A stretch of 61,550 nucleotides of DNA from Parietichytrium sp. I65-24A (lineage: Eukaryota > Sar > Bigyra > Thraustochytrida > Thraustochytriidae): contig BLSF01000114.1 of the NCBI GenBank assembly GCA_012862575.1, forward strand, positions 1 to 61,550, written 5' to 3'. Every line of letters begins with the position of its first letter. The first letter of the stretch is position 1. Position numbers and translations under genes: made by a program. Shown piece by piece: positions 30,851 through 41,239 of this stretch. The notes under the pieces were generated by a model. That model worked only from the letters and a program-made list of their open reading frames with translations. It was not told the origin of the DNA and searched no databases.

Positions 30851-32053
30851 ATGATGAGTGGCGCTATGGACTGGAAGACAGGCCTAGAGGCACTTCTGTG
30901 GACGTATTTGGACGAAGGGCTGCCGAAAAGAGGGTCGTTGCGTGAGGCCTTTGATCTCGCAAGTGTAAGCAAGCGCACTCTTCAAGTCGGTTTGGCGGTG
31001 GGAGGTGAAAATGTAAGCCACGGAGACGAAGAGAGCGTCGCCGAGGACGATGGATCTGACAGCGAGGAGGACGACTTGCCTGCGCAAGGAACTTCAGCGC
31101 GCCATGGCCAGACGCTTGACCCCTTGAAAATAGAAAAGTTGCACCGAAATTTGATTCGATGGAGACGAGATTTATGCGTCGAAGACTCTAACAACGTTCT
31201 TGAAGCGGTCATCAAGATTCTTCGGGCAGTCCCGGCTCTTTGCGACTTGTTGGAGCCATTGGCAGACTACTGGTCCTTCCGTATCATGGGGAAACCCGAT
31301 GTCACCTGTGACAATCAGCTCATCGCTAGCTGGCTTTGTGAACTGGTTGGAAATCTCATTTGTCTGTACGCAGGTTCAGTTGACTCAATGGAACTAGGTG
31401 CGAACGAAGAGAAAGTGGTGAAGACACTTCAAGCGACCGAGAAAGAAGTCCTCAAGTGGCAAAATGGGAGAGCAGACAGGTTTTCAGAGAGAGAGGTGTG
31501 GTACAAGCTAGAGTCATCTGTCTTCAGGTACACTAATTTGATTCAGAGTGAAAAGGTATCGAGCGACCTCCTTCCAGCAATATACCATCTATGCTCAGAA
31601 AAACGAGCGAATTCTGCTTGTCTTCTCTACTTTTTGAAGCCGCTCTTGCGAACCGGAGCTCAGGTTCAAGAAGCTAACCGGATGTTGTGTGTTGGATCTG
31701 GTGCCTCGGGTTTACTTGAAAATATGGACTGGGAAAAAGAAGGCCTATCACTTACTGAAAAGCGAATCGCCTCGCTTATCTTGGCCCGGTGTTCCGAGAT
31801 CAGTGCTTTCGAGGCAATACAAAGTAGCGCAGAGATGTCAGAATGCTATCTGACAAATTGCTTGTCTGAGCTAGTCGGCGCTTCGCTAAGCAAAGAAGAA
31901 ATATCTCCGAGCCTCCTGGCCAAGGCTGAATTGGACGCTGCTTGCGCGAGGCAAAAAGTTCAAGACGACTTGTTTTGTCTACAAGCTGAAATCGCTTTGT
32001 ACGAAGCGCAAAGCGCAGAGGTCTTGGCAACATTAGGTTCGCTGCTTCTTTAG
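30851..32053 (+). CDS. Unrecognised mostly helical protein
   Basis: 400 aa from the first of two adjacent ATGs (30851 and 30854); upstream in-frame codons include no earlier ATG that I trust. I recognise no family. Visible: an N-terminal helical part (MDWKTGLEALLWTYLDEGLP), an acidic low-complexity segment (ESVAEDDGSDSEEDDLP, about 60-80), and then continuous amphipathic helices through to the C-terminus, with a predicted coiled-coil-like end (AKAELDAACARQKVQDDLFC). No signal peptide or TM segment. It looks like a scaffold or complex subunit, but no function is claimed. It converges on MAK16 with 145 bp between stops. Confidence 0.7.
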   Translation: MMSGAMDWKTGLEALLWTYLDEGLPKRGSLREAFDLASVSKRTLQVGLAVGGENVSHGDEESVAEDDGSDSEEDDLPAQGTSARHGQTLDPLKIEKLHRNLIRWRRDLCVEDSNNVLEAVIKILRAVPALCDLLEPLADYWSFRIMGKPDVTCDNQLIASWLCELVGNLICLYAGSVDSMELGANEEKVVKTLQATEKEVLKWQNGRADRFSEREVWYKLESSVFRYTNLIQSEKVSSDLLPAIYHLCSEKRANSACLLYFLKPLLRTGAQVQEANRMLCVGSGASGLLENMDWEKEGLSLTEKRIASLILARCSEISAFEAIQSSAEMSECYLTNCLSELVGASLSKEEISPSLLAKAELDAACARQKVQDDLFCLQAEIALYEAQSAEVLATLGSLLL

Positions 32054-32198
32054 CTCTGAGAGTTTCCGGGCGCTATTTTCCTCTTTACCGATCGGAGGAA
32101 GCTGTTACTATGTCATGTAAAATAGCATTCTTAAAAACAAAGGTGATGTTTGTGTTTGGTCTACAGACAATTTAGATAAAACCCTCTCTCCCTCACAA

Positions 32199-33176
32199 TT
32201 AGTTGGAAGCCACAAGCCTCTCTGGCGTTTCTTCCTCCTGCTCATATTCAATTTCCACTGGCCCTCTGCGACCATCGCCGCGCTTGGGCTTTTTGCGTTT
32301 ATCCCCGGGTCCGGAAGAAAATGCTTTTGGCTTTTCTTTGGATCCGCGTCTCCGTTTTTTGGAACCGTCCTCCGGAGCCTCGCTGTCCTCATCGCTTTCA
32401 GCTCCAAGGGACTTTTGGAATGAGGTCTCGTCCCAACCGTCCAGGTCTTCTAAGTCACTATCATCGGAATCCACGGGGCCCTCAACATACTCGACGCGCT
32501 GCACGTAGTCTTCATCCTCGTCCTCATCTTCAAACTCGTCGCCTTCCTCAGCATCTTCCTCGCTCTCTTCTTCCTCCTCCTCAACTTCGATCTCCTCAAG
32601 AGCGGCCTCGTATTCTTTCGAAGGGAAGTTGTAAATGTCTCCGTATGTACCTTGCTTGAGCCTCTCCAGGAGCTCTTTCTCGATGGACTTCTCCAAAAGC
32701 GCTGCATTGAGGGCCTTCTCTTCGCGGCGCTTTTCTCTCCGTTCGACCTTCTTGTTAATATTGACTAGCTTTGTTGTTGGGGCCTTCTTTTTCAACTTGC
32801 GCAATCTGATCAAGTACTGATGAATCTTGGTCAAGCGCTGCTTGGATTTGAAGCGCTGGAAGGACGACCAGTACTGCAAGTTTTCGTCGATGACTTCGAG
32901 CGCCTTATTGAAGTTCTTGGGTAGCTCCAATTTCTCCCACAGATACTTTGGCGTGTGCGCTCTCTCGATCGTTTTCATGTACAGGTAGCATTTTCCGTTC
33001 TCCTCCTTCACCGTTGCGTACTGACTGTTCGCCAGAGGGCACGACTGCCTGTTGCACAGCCCCGTCAGATTGTACTCATTCCTGCAAAAGTCCTGATTGT
33101 TGCGCACTGTCGTCTTGAACGAGCAGTGCGTCCCCCTGTTCCCTATACACGACCAGATCAGGTCGTCGTGCTGCAT
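32199..33176 (-). CDS. MAK16: MAK16, ribosome biogenesis factor
   Basis: 325 aa, single exon, ATG at 33176. The start is fixed by the family's canonical beginning: [20 protein letters not shown] against MQ.D..IW..I....CS[FY]K in MAK16. Four conserved Cys follow in a zinc-finger-like pattern ([25 protein letters not shown]), then the Mak16 domain with [19 protein letters not shown] and [19 protein letters not shown]. The C-terminal third is a long Glu/Asp tract and a Lys-rich nuclear/nucleolar-type tail. MAK16 is a nucleolar protein needed for early 60S (large-subunit) pre-rRNA processing. Length is close to the family norm of about 300 aa. Confidence 0.95.
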   Translation of the reverse strand: MQHDDLIWSCIGNRGTHCSFKTTVRNNQDFCRNEYNLTGLCNRQSCPLANSQYATVKEENGKCYLYMKTIERAHTPKYLWEKLELPKNFNKALEVIDENLQYWSSFQRFKSKQRLTKIHQYLIRLRKLKKKAPTTKLVNINKKVERREKRREEKALNAALLEKSIEKELLERLKQGTYGDIYNFPSKEYEAALEEIEVEEEEEESEEDAEEGDEFEDEDEDEDYVQRVEYVEGPVDSDDSDLEDLDGWDETSFQKSLGAESDEDSEAPEDGSKKRRRGSKEKPKAFSSGPGDKRKKPKRGDGRRGPVEIEYEQEEETPERLVASN

Positions 33177-34000
33177 TGCCTCCAACTACAAACAACCAAT
33201 CCCTACTCACCCAAACACCCCAGACGAATGCACTCCCCACAATCTTCGCGACAATCTTCGCGCAAACACTATGGCTCGGCCTATTGCGGCGCGGGGACTG
33301 CGATTGTGTGTGTGGGTATGTGTGTGTGTGTGTGTGTGTCTGCGCAATGTATGCGGAGGGCCAAGCAAATCTCTGCTTCTCTGCCCTCTAAAGAAGCTAG
33401 AGATCGCTAAAGTCGCTAAAGCGTTCGTGGATGGTGCCACACAAAAGCGTTCTGCACCTGCGCGAAGGCTTTTGTTCGCCCTATTCCATGCAGAGGAGCA
33501 GATCGCTGTTCGCAAGTGAGGCTACGCGATGACTAAGTGGGTAAGTGGTGGAACATGGGAAATATTGGGAGTCCGAGTACAGTAACCTGGACGGTAGAAA
33601 CTCAGAATCAGAACACGCGAGTTCAATTCGTTCAATGTTCATTGAACGGGGCGATGCCGGTGCCGATGTGGACCTAAGTAGCACCGAATGAATGAACGGC
33701 CGACGAGCGGGGACATTTAAAATGCTTATTCACTGTCAAGACAAGATGGGGGGATTCGTGCTTTTGCGGTTCCGATCCACTAGAAGAAAAGGAAATACTT
33801 CGATTGCAGTGAAACGAACGTGTAGAGCCCGGGGAGCTAGCGGGAGCTCGAGATGGGCTCTGCTATGTTGACGGCGGACAGGGAAGTTCAGGGCAGATTG
33901 TACTGGTTCAATTTTAAAGATGCGTTTCTCAAACAGTCTGCGGGGTATCTCTCTATCCGGAAATGACCAAGAGAGCGAGGGCACTGCTCTGCCTAGTCGG
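33177..34000. other. Intergenic region with TG microsatellite
   Basis: MAK16 promoter side and 3' flank of the HAD-phosphatase gene. It carries a TG/CA microsatellite just upstream of MAK16. No gene supported. Confidence 0.5.
33305..33339. repeat. Interrupted TG dinucleotide repeat
   Basis: Two TG runs (33305-33314 and 33319-33339) separated by GGTA; about 130 bp upstream of the MAK16 start. Confidence 0.9.
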
Positions 34001-36239
34001 TTATTTCAAAGGAGAGGACGACTGAACAAGCCAACGTTTGTCCCGAATGTCACACAAAAGCTGGTGCTCGGAACTCAAGAAACCTTCATCCGCTTGGAAC
34101 CTGATAGCTTTGATGTGCTGACTGTGCGCCAATCGAATGTTGTCCAAATCGTCGTCAATGAGTAATATTTCAGGAACCGCTACATCTTTGCCGGACGAGA
34201 CAAAGTATTGGTTACAAATGTTGCTGATATGAGATCTCTTTCCGCCATTTGTGGGAGACGGGCAGATAGGAGCCTGCGCAGACGCGCTTTGCTCGAGATG
34301 CATGCCGAGAGGATCCCTCCGACAGCTCAGTCGACTCTCTGTTTGGCCGCAGATGAAGAAGTTGGTTCCCACCTTTGCTTGCAATGGGAAGGAGTATTGG
34401 ATTAGCTCGCTAATGAGCTTTGTTTGTGGCGAGAATGTTACAATGGCAACCACGATCCCACTTGCAAGGAACGCTGGGACCAGCGAGAGAAACACTGGGC
34501 GAATGTAAGGTTTTAGGTCGTACGGAGACGAACTCCAAATGCCTTTCGTGTGAATGCTGAGAAAAGTATTGTCAAAATCCAGCGCCACGATCTTGATGTT
34601 GGCGGCTTCGCAAACGCGGACATAGTCCGACATGTCAGCATCGGCACAAGCATTGAAGACCTCTTCTCTCGTGGGGGTTGCCATGGGAGCGTTCCTCGCT
34701 CTTGCGCCAGAAAATAATTTGCATGACGGAGTCATCTCCATCTGGGTGCGCTTCTGAGAAAACCTCAAATTCGAAGCGTTGGTGTCGTTCTCATTCTGCT
34801 CGTCGATTTTTTTCCACAGAGCATTGCCTTTCTGGCCAGCGAGTTGTCTCGTGGACAGATTTTCACCAAAGAAAAGGCTGCTTCCATCCACCGTTTTTGT
34901 TGTCTGGTTTGGCGTACTCATGGTTCGGTCCCGCATTCTCTCCATCCTAGGCCTGGCGAGTTCTGGAGAATCGGACAGCTGCGGCCGCTCTATCCCCGAC
35001 ATTGTGCTTCCAGCCGAGGGCGGGGCCCGGAGGTTAAATGCGACTCTCCCTTCAGGTGATGCAAACTGCTTTTCGTTCGAAAACAGTAGCGAATCCGTTG
35101 GGAAAAGCTGCTGTCCGCTAATTGGGGTAGAGACGTCTTCACTCCTCCGCTTTGGCAAATGGGGAGGGCTGTCTGTCGCGATGGGCCGAGCGCAACCCAT
35201 CCCAAAAGATGGTGAGTACATGGTTGTCTGCTCTTCATCAAGATGAAGTTCGCTGAGCGGAAGGCTGTGTAAAGAGGAGCTCGTGGAGATCATCGAGTCC
35301 AAGCTCGCACGGCCTCTGCGCTTGCCTTCAAACTCTTCATCGTTATCATCAAGCGTCAGACACTCAAATTTTAATACATCGTGACTACGCCTTAACCTCT
35401 TACGTTCTGGGTTGGGCTCTGTCATGTCGATTTGAAGTTTCGGGAGACGCTGACCAATCGTGGGGGAAGTCGAGTACTTTCGCCTTTGGTTCGCTACTCT
35501 TTGTTGACTTTGCATTCGCTGTCGTCTGATTTTTGGAGGCTTCAACGAGACCATGCTGTCCGTGCTACCCGTAGACGCGCTTCGCAAGAGCTGACTGTCA
35601 AAGCTACGAAAGCCATTGTGCTGGCGCCTCGCGTTAGAGCTAGAATAGCCGTTTGAGAAACGAGATCGCTCACTGTCGTCAGGATCAAAGTTGCGCGAAA
35701 AACCAAACTCTGGGCTCTCTGAGCGTTGAATTTCGGCGTGGCCCTCGCCGTGCCGATCAAGTCTAAATTTTTCAAGCAGGCTGGATGGACAGCTTTGAGA
35801 TAGATCGTCGTCTACGACTTGGTTGTTGTTGCTGTTGCGGATTGAGCTGACCACCATACGCCGAAGCTCCTCGGCGGTGCTAGATCTGCAAAGGTTAAGC
35901 GACTGATCCAGGTATCTTCAGCCAAGAAAAATTGTGGAAGCGTCATTATGCAAGTTCAGCGATGTAACAAGTGGAGTCAACGTATCGCTTTGTTAGTGCG
36001 GTCGATCAGAAATCTTTCAAGCAAATTCATCCGCCCGCCCCACACCGAACCTACCTCAGCGAGCTTTGAAAGTCTCCATTTTCGTACGATTTCAATGCAC
36101 TTTTGTTCAAGATTGCTGCTCGTCTCTCCTCCGCGCAGCTGTGCACATTTCTTTCGCATTCCCCGCTGCCGACACTCGATGGAGAAGATGGCCTCTTCCC
36201 CACTTCGAGGGGTATCGGCAATGAAGATCCCCTTCTCAT
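34001..36239 (-). CDS. HAD-superfamily phosphatase with long disordered N-terminal extension, two exons
   Basis: The main exon contains an in-frame ATG at 35857, but coding-quality sequence continues upstream (SSTAEELRRMVV) to an acceptor (TTTGCAG at about 35892-35886). A donor at 36054 (CTGAG|GTAGGT) joins it, phase 2, to a 61-codon 5' exon starting at the ATG at 36239. Total 689 aa; intron 169 nt. Residues about 60-470 are Ser/Arg/Pro-rich and look disordered. The catalytic domain is C-terminal: motif I ALDFDNTFL (Asp498 nucleophile, Asp500 acid/base), motif II VTFS, a motif-III-type Lys (GGKRSH) and motif IV LLIDDDLDNI. A Cys/Arg insertion sits before motif IV. It is a Mg-dependent HAD phosphatase; the substrate is unknown, and SCP/FCP-type protein phosphatases are one possibility. 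The 5' exon is an inference from splice signals and frame. Confidence 0.75.
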
Positions 36240-36743
36240 CGTTGGTTCACCTACCAGCGTTTAACGATTTACAAGTTTCCCCTCAAACTCCTTTGTTTCT
36301 CCGCGAGAAACAGTTCGCGTACAGCGCTCGCTCAAGTTGCGCCACACCCTCAAATTTCCAGATCGGGCGAGAGGGCAGTTATTTCAAACCCGCGTCTAAC
36401 TAACCTCCGAAGTGAATGTTCCACCTCCCAATTGCAAGTCTGCTGTCAACACTGTCAACACTGGCAGCCAAGCAGCGCCCAGTCCCGCGACTCCGACTAG
36501 CCGCAAAGCTTCTCCAGCTACACGTGGCAGGTACCGTCCTGTTGAATTATAGTTACTTCAGGGCGAGTCCAACAACGCCGAAACACCGCAAATCCTAATC
36601 CTTCCACACCTGCGCCACCGCCAACAGATTAGAACCACTGCACGTCGCAATGAGCGCAAGCAGTCAATGCCGTCGCAAGGATACCGTACTGGTACGCGTG
36701 AGCGCGCGCACCCCCCGCGTTTCTGCGATGCACGGACCTGAGG

Positions 36744-36765
36744 GAGAGAGAGAGAGAGAGAGAGG
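36744..36765. repeat. GA dinucleotide run
   Basis: Perfect GA run of about 11 units in noncoding DNA. Confidence 0.9.
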
Positions 36766-37584
36766 CTCGTAAAATTAGATAGACATTAACGCGAAGTCGG
36801 TGTATAGTAATCCATTAGGCATCAGTAGCGACGAAACAGTTCGAGCATTCAAACTCTCCCTTAAAAATCGGGCGAAACGCATTTGCTGGGGGCAAGGTCC
36901 TCAGCAACTTTGAGTAGGCCCATTAAAAGTAATCATTGCAAGTAGAAAATTTAAGGAGCCTGAAGAGTTCCGCAGCGGGATCCGCTGAGATCTTATCTTT
37001 CTCACTGTCTATCTATCAAAAATCATTGTTGATTGAGATGACTTTGAAATGACCGTGACCACACACAAATGCGTTCTCCCACTGTCTTGCTCTCTAGTTT
37101 CTCTTCCTCTTCCCAAACTACTGCATCCTCAGAGCTACTGTTTTTAGTCTTCTCTGTTCTTCTTCTCCATAACTCATTCATTGTCACATCAGAACAGAAA
37201 TTTCTCTCTGCTCAACTCTGCTTCAAGTTTTGAGTTGAGCTATTTGAGCATCCAATGTGCTAGTCTATTCCTTAAGCAGTGGATATGGGGCATACACACG
37301 TACACGACCACTTTCTCTCGAGGAATAGTGAAGCATAGGTAATTGCTACTGGGCGGACGGATGTTGGCGCAAGGATCCTGAGAGCGAGGACAAGTGGCAT
37401 ACGATTGTGGGCGATATTAGCTGTCCTCAATGTGCATTGTCAGTTAGGAAAGGTTAGAGCGTACAGTTTATGGTCCTCGATAGATCTGTGTGTCAGCTGG
37501 TTTCTAGAGTCCACTGTCGGAGCGGGTCTGCTCTTGCGGAGCTCAAGTGCGCAGGTCCATCCTTCCGTCTCTTGTGCCGCGAAC

Positions 37585-37628
37585 ATTGAAGGATTGAAGG
37601 ATTGAAGGATTAAAGGATTGAAGGATTG
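37585..37628. repeat. 8-bp tandem repeat ATTGAAGG at the 5' end of the GHKL ATPase gene
   Basis: Five units (one is ATTAAAGG) plus a half unit, ending 3 bp before the ATG at 37632, so it probably lies in the 5' leader. Confidence 0.9.
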
Positions 37629-37631
37629 AGT

Positions 37632-39509
37632 ATGAGGCCGCCTCTCTCTGCGCTGTCATCGATGTCTGCCTCTCTTCGCCTCGCTGCGCGACAGCAACGG
37701 CGATGGAGCGTGCGCGAGTTGTTTGGCGAGCGAACTCGGGGCTGTGCAACAAACGTGGAGCTGCGCGTGGCGAACCCGCAGGCGCTACTAAACGCTATCG
37801 CGGGAACTTACAAGTCGATGCCGAGGGTGCTGATGGAGTTTGTGGACAATGCGATTGATGCTGGCGAGGAGGTGAGGAAAGAGAGCGGCGGGAAGCCGTT
37901 CTTGCTGCGGGTGTCAGTGGACATTGATGCGAAGAGAAGGACGGTTTGGATTCGAGACAATGGCCCTGGAATGGACTTGGCCGGGCTGGTTCGCGTGATC
38001 GAAGGCGTTGGCGACTCTAAGAAGCGCGGGATGCCTTGGCTGAACGGGCAATTTGGCTTCGGAGTTCACTCGTTCAGGGCTGCAGCTTCCGAGCTCAAGA
38101 TATATTCCGCCCCGAGAAACGACCCAAGCAAAGTTGGGCTGCTGAGCATTAATAGAGAAGAAACAACTGGGAAGGTGGACTATTCAGATCCGGACTCGGA
38201 CCCGATCATTCGGCAGGCAATGGATGGGCACATATTCTCTTCAACAGATTCCAGCTTATTCCCTGCTACCGATGGGGGTGTAGGTCCCAGACACGGCACT
38301 GCGGTTGCACTTGTCGACGTAGATCCTATTTGGTTGGACACGTCAAAGTTGAAGGCAATAGCAGGGGAGATAGAGAATCATTTTGAAGCGAAATTGTGGG
38401 AAGGCGAGACCAAGATTCGCGTGTCGCAGGTGCAGGACTCGCAGCACGGGAGGTCAAGCCCTGGCAAACTCAAGCGCGTTGACGTGCTCTGCGAGCCCGT
38501 GGACTATACACAAGCAGGGGGGATCCTGTTCGATCGTGACATCCCCGTAAAAATCTCTGCTGGAGAGGAGCGAAAGATAAAGTGCCAGCTGGTTGTCTCC
38601 AAATCCCTTCGTAACAGTCATTTGCCGCGTTTTTTTTGCAAGGGCCGGTGCATCAATACGGTCTTGGAAACAAGATCTTTTATTCAGGACTCGCAACACA
38701 AGGCAAAGCTATGGGAGCACCCAGCGGTGGCTGGCCGAATCGATTTAACGGGCATACTCGAGCCAGTTCTTACACGAGACGAGTTCAAGCGAACTTTGAA
38801 TCGTAGCAAAGTATATGACGCATTGAGACCACTTGAGGACGAGCTCATGGAAGCTCTGCAGGAGGTTATCAGTGCATCTGTCGACGAGTCGATGTCCGAG
38901 ATAGAGAACATTCTCACTGAGTCTCTGGATGAGTTGTTCAAAAACCCGAACGCGGCCGTCAACCCCGAAGATGAGCCCCCCCCAAGAGATGTTGAGACTG
39001 ATGATGAAGACGACCGTGATCATGCAGAAATGGGGTCAAAGGAGGAGATAACGGAGATAGAGGTTGAAAATGTTATGTATTCAACCCTTGTTCGCGAGAA
39101 AGGCGAACGCTCGCCAAGGAAGCCAAAAAGGAAGTATGGTCTGTTTGGGGATATCAAGTTTGTACGTGCCGAGAGCGAAGAGACCATGGCAAAGCGCTCT
39201 TTTAAGGTGGAGCACACGCTGTACATTAATGTCGATCATGAACAATTTAAGGCTCGTGTCATGCGGGACAAGCAGGGTCAGCTGATCTTTGGGAGGCGCC
39301 TTGCTCCATACTTGGCAAACGAGATCGCGGCAAGTTGTCAAGAAAGACTATACGAGCTGAACAAGACCACTATTCCAAGCGAAGCTCGCGCGATCTATGA
39401 AGATCTCATCTCCTCCTCACTATTGTTGGAGAAAAAGTTACAGAAGAAGCTGGCGGCCAAGGTCCCAGGGGCGATGTTCAGTGGCGACGGGCCAGGGAAG
39501 GACTTATAG
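37632..39509 (+). CDS. GHKL (HSP90/MORC-like) ATPase with presequence-like N-terminus
   Basis: 625 aa from the ATG at 37632; the TTG two codons earlier was not used. The first about 30 residues (MRPPLSALSSMSASLRLAAR) lack acidic residues and are rich in Arg, Ser and Ala, like an organelle presequence. The Bergerat fold follows: N-box LMEFVDNAIDAG (about 68-79), G1 box IRDNGPGM (about 106-113) and G2 box GQFGFGVHSFRAA (about 138-150). The transducer-like middle contains RFFCKGRCINTVLE and TRDEFKRTLNRS. A long acidic segment (about 440-475) separates a C-terminal domain (FKVEHTLYINVDHEQFKARV). The architecture is closest to the MORC/paraMORC branch, whose prokaryotic relatives occur in restriction-like defence systems. 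I cannot tell MORC from another HSP90-type ATPase without a search. Confidence 0.75.
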   Translation: MRPPLSALSSMSASLRLAARQQRRWSVRELFGERTRGCATNVELRVANPQALLNAIAGTYKSMPRVLMEFVDNAIDAGEEVRKESGGKPFLLRVSVDIDAKRRTVWIRDNGPGMDLAGLVRVIEGVGDSKKRGMPWLNGQFGFGVHSFRAAASELKIYSAPRNDPSKVGLLSINREETTGKVDYSDPDSDPIIRQAMDGHIFSSTDSSLFPATDGGVGPRHGTAVALVDVDPIWLDTSKLKAIAGEIENHFEAKLWEGETKIRVSQVQDSQHGRSSPGKLKRVDVLCEPVDYTQAGGILFDRDIPVKISAGEERKIKCQLVVSKSLRNSHLPRFFCKGRCINTVLETRSFIQDSQHKAKLWEHPAVAGRIDLTGILEPVLTRDEFKRTLNRSKVYDALRPLEDELMEALQEVISASVDESMSEIENILTESLDELFKNPNAAVNPEDEPPPRDVETDDEDDRDHAEMGSKEEITEIEVENVMYSTLVREKGERSPRKPKRKYGLFGDIKFVRAESEETMAKRSFKVEHTLYINVDHEQFKARVMRDKQGQLIFGRRLAPYLANEIAASCQERLYELNKTTIPSEARAIYEDLISSSLLLEKKLQKKLAAKVPGAMFSGDGPGKDL

Positions 39510-39588
39510 TTGTACTTTCGGCACTCACAGCAGTCAATCAAAATATACCTCGTAGCCAGTAGGATGTAGATTTCCTTTCAGTTTAGTT

Positions 39589-40981
39589 TTAAAGGTTGGA
39601 ATTGAGAATTTTCTTGGTTCGCTTGAATATATTCTTCCCGATCTGATTCAACAGCACCTCTTCCGAGCCCCCAGGAATGGCAGTGGTCCGGACCTCTCGG
39701 TACTTTGGCATGTTTTTACAAAAAATTAATGTGAATCAGTCTGGGCAATCATCGCACGTTTTCAATGTCTTGAGTAAAACTTACCAGCCTTTCCACAACC
39801 GTCCCTTTGCCTTCTCCGCGGATGATGGAAGAGCCGCCCAAGAGCTGCGAGGCTTCCCGCGCGCAGAATTCGTAGGTTTGGCTCGCGCGGACTTTAAGCA
39901 TTGAACACTCGTTCCCAAGCTGTTGGTCCGCAACTCCGCATTTAAACTGATATGCCACGCGGTCGATGTGGTCTTGGCAAGCCTCAATCTTCCTGACCAT
40001 CTCTGCTAGCTTGTATTGAATGACCTGGTGCTCAATCAAAAGCTTACCAAACACTTTGCGTTTGGCAACAAAAGTGAGTGCTTCCTGAAAGCACGTCCTT
40101 GCGCTTCGACAAGCCGAGAGTGCGATCACCAGACGTTCGTGATTGAGATTTGTCACGATCTGCATGAATGCGCTGCCCTCGTCTCCAATCAAGTTTCCTA
40201 CCGGGACTTTCACATCATCAAATGTGATGAACGTGGTCGAGTGGGAAGTATCAAATTGGGTCTTCATCTTTCGCACATTAACGCCAGGCAAGTCAGTTTC
40301 GATAAGCAGCAGACTCATGCCGAATATCCCGGCCTCCTCGTCTGTTTTGACGAGCGTTGTTAGGTAATTTGCCTGCGAGCCGCCGGTGATCCATTTTTTG
40401 GATCCATTGACAATGTAAAAATTTCCGTCGCGTACTGCTGTCGTCTGAAGTTCCATGATGTCAGACCCAGCCATGGGTTCTGAAATTGCAAGAGAAATGA
40501 ATTTTTCCCCGCGGACTATGCTGGGAACAACCCTAGCCTTCAACTCTTCAGATCCCGAGTGTAGAATTGGCGGAAGGGCCATGGAGTTTACAGACAACTG
40601 CGCGAACACCATGCCTCCACCTACCCGGGCGAGCTCATCCCAGAGGATTACTTCGTGAAAGGTGTCGAACCCTGGGGGAGGTGTGCCCCCGTACTCCTTC
40701 GGAAAGATTGCCCCTTGAATTCCAAGTTCATACGCTCTCCGGTGCAGCTCCAGCGGATACCCTTTGGGGCTCTCAATCCAATCTTCTGCGTTTGGCCTAA
40801 GCTCCTCTTCGACAAATTTCCTCACCTTTGCTCTCCAGGCGACGTGGCTCTCGTTGTAGTATGGCGAGTGCCCGCCCTGATACCAGTGCGGCTCGCAGTA
40901 CGGAAGCAGCTCTCCGAATCGCTTACTCTCCATACTCGCTGCGTCCCGTGCCTCGACGTCCTCTTTGTGAGTCGCAATCAT
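39589..40981 (-). CDS. Acyl-CoA dehydrogenase, two exons
   Basis: Exon 1 is 40981-39785 (399 codons), the intron 39784-39703 (82 nt, GTAAGT...CAAAG), and exon 2 39702-39589 (37 codons plus TAA); 436 aa. The splice joins GTVVERL to YREVRTTAIPGGSEEVLLNQ, the expected acyl-CoA dehydrogenase C-terminus. Family motifs: AISEPMAGSDI (FAD/substrate loop), NGSKKWITGG, and FDTSHSTTFITFDDVKVPVG. The catalytic Glu is probably in the NHERLVIA helix, as in long-chain and isovaleryl enzymes, because the alternative C-terminal position (YEGT.EI in short- and medium-chain enzymes) is IPGGSEE here. It is an FAD enzyme oxidising acyl-CoA to trans-2-enoyl-CoA; chain specificity is unknown. No clear mitochondrial presequence; a peroxisomal signal is not evident either. 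Stops are 79 bp from the convergent ATPase gene. Confidence 0.9.
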
Positions 40982-41239
40982 TGTTGACTTCGCAGAGCGC
41001 GTGTCGTTTGCTCAGCTTTCGTCGCTCCGATGCGTGAAGACTAGTTGCACGGAAGAAGATGGAAGATGAAGAGAATAAAAAGGTAGGACATTTCAGGGTG
41101 CTAAGGGTTTCGCTATTTACAATGCAGTAGGGTCAGTGTTGTGTTTGTGGGCAGGAAGACTGTGGGAAATAATAATCATCAGAGATCAGAGATCAGCATT
41201 CAGAGGAATCAAGACTGAAATTTGAGTACGCCAGATCGA

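Larger units (their letters stand above)
36240..37631. other. Divergent intergenic region
   Basis: Upstream regions of the HAD-phosphatase gene (minus) and the GHKL ATPase gene (plus). Contains a GA run and an 8-bp tandem repeat immediately before the ATPase start. Nothing else supported. Confidence 0.5.

Noticed and set aside
35948-36403. 151-codon forward frame
   Set aside because: Overlaps the better supported 5' exon of the HAD phosphatase on the other strand.
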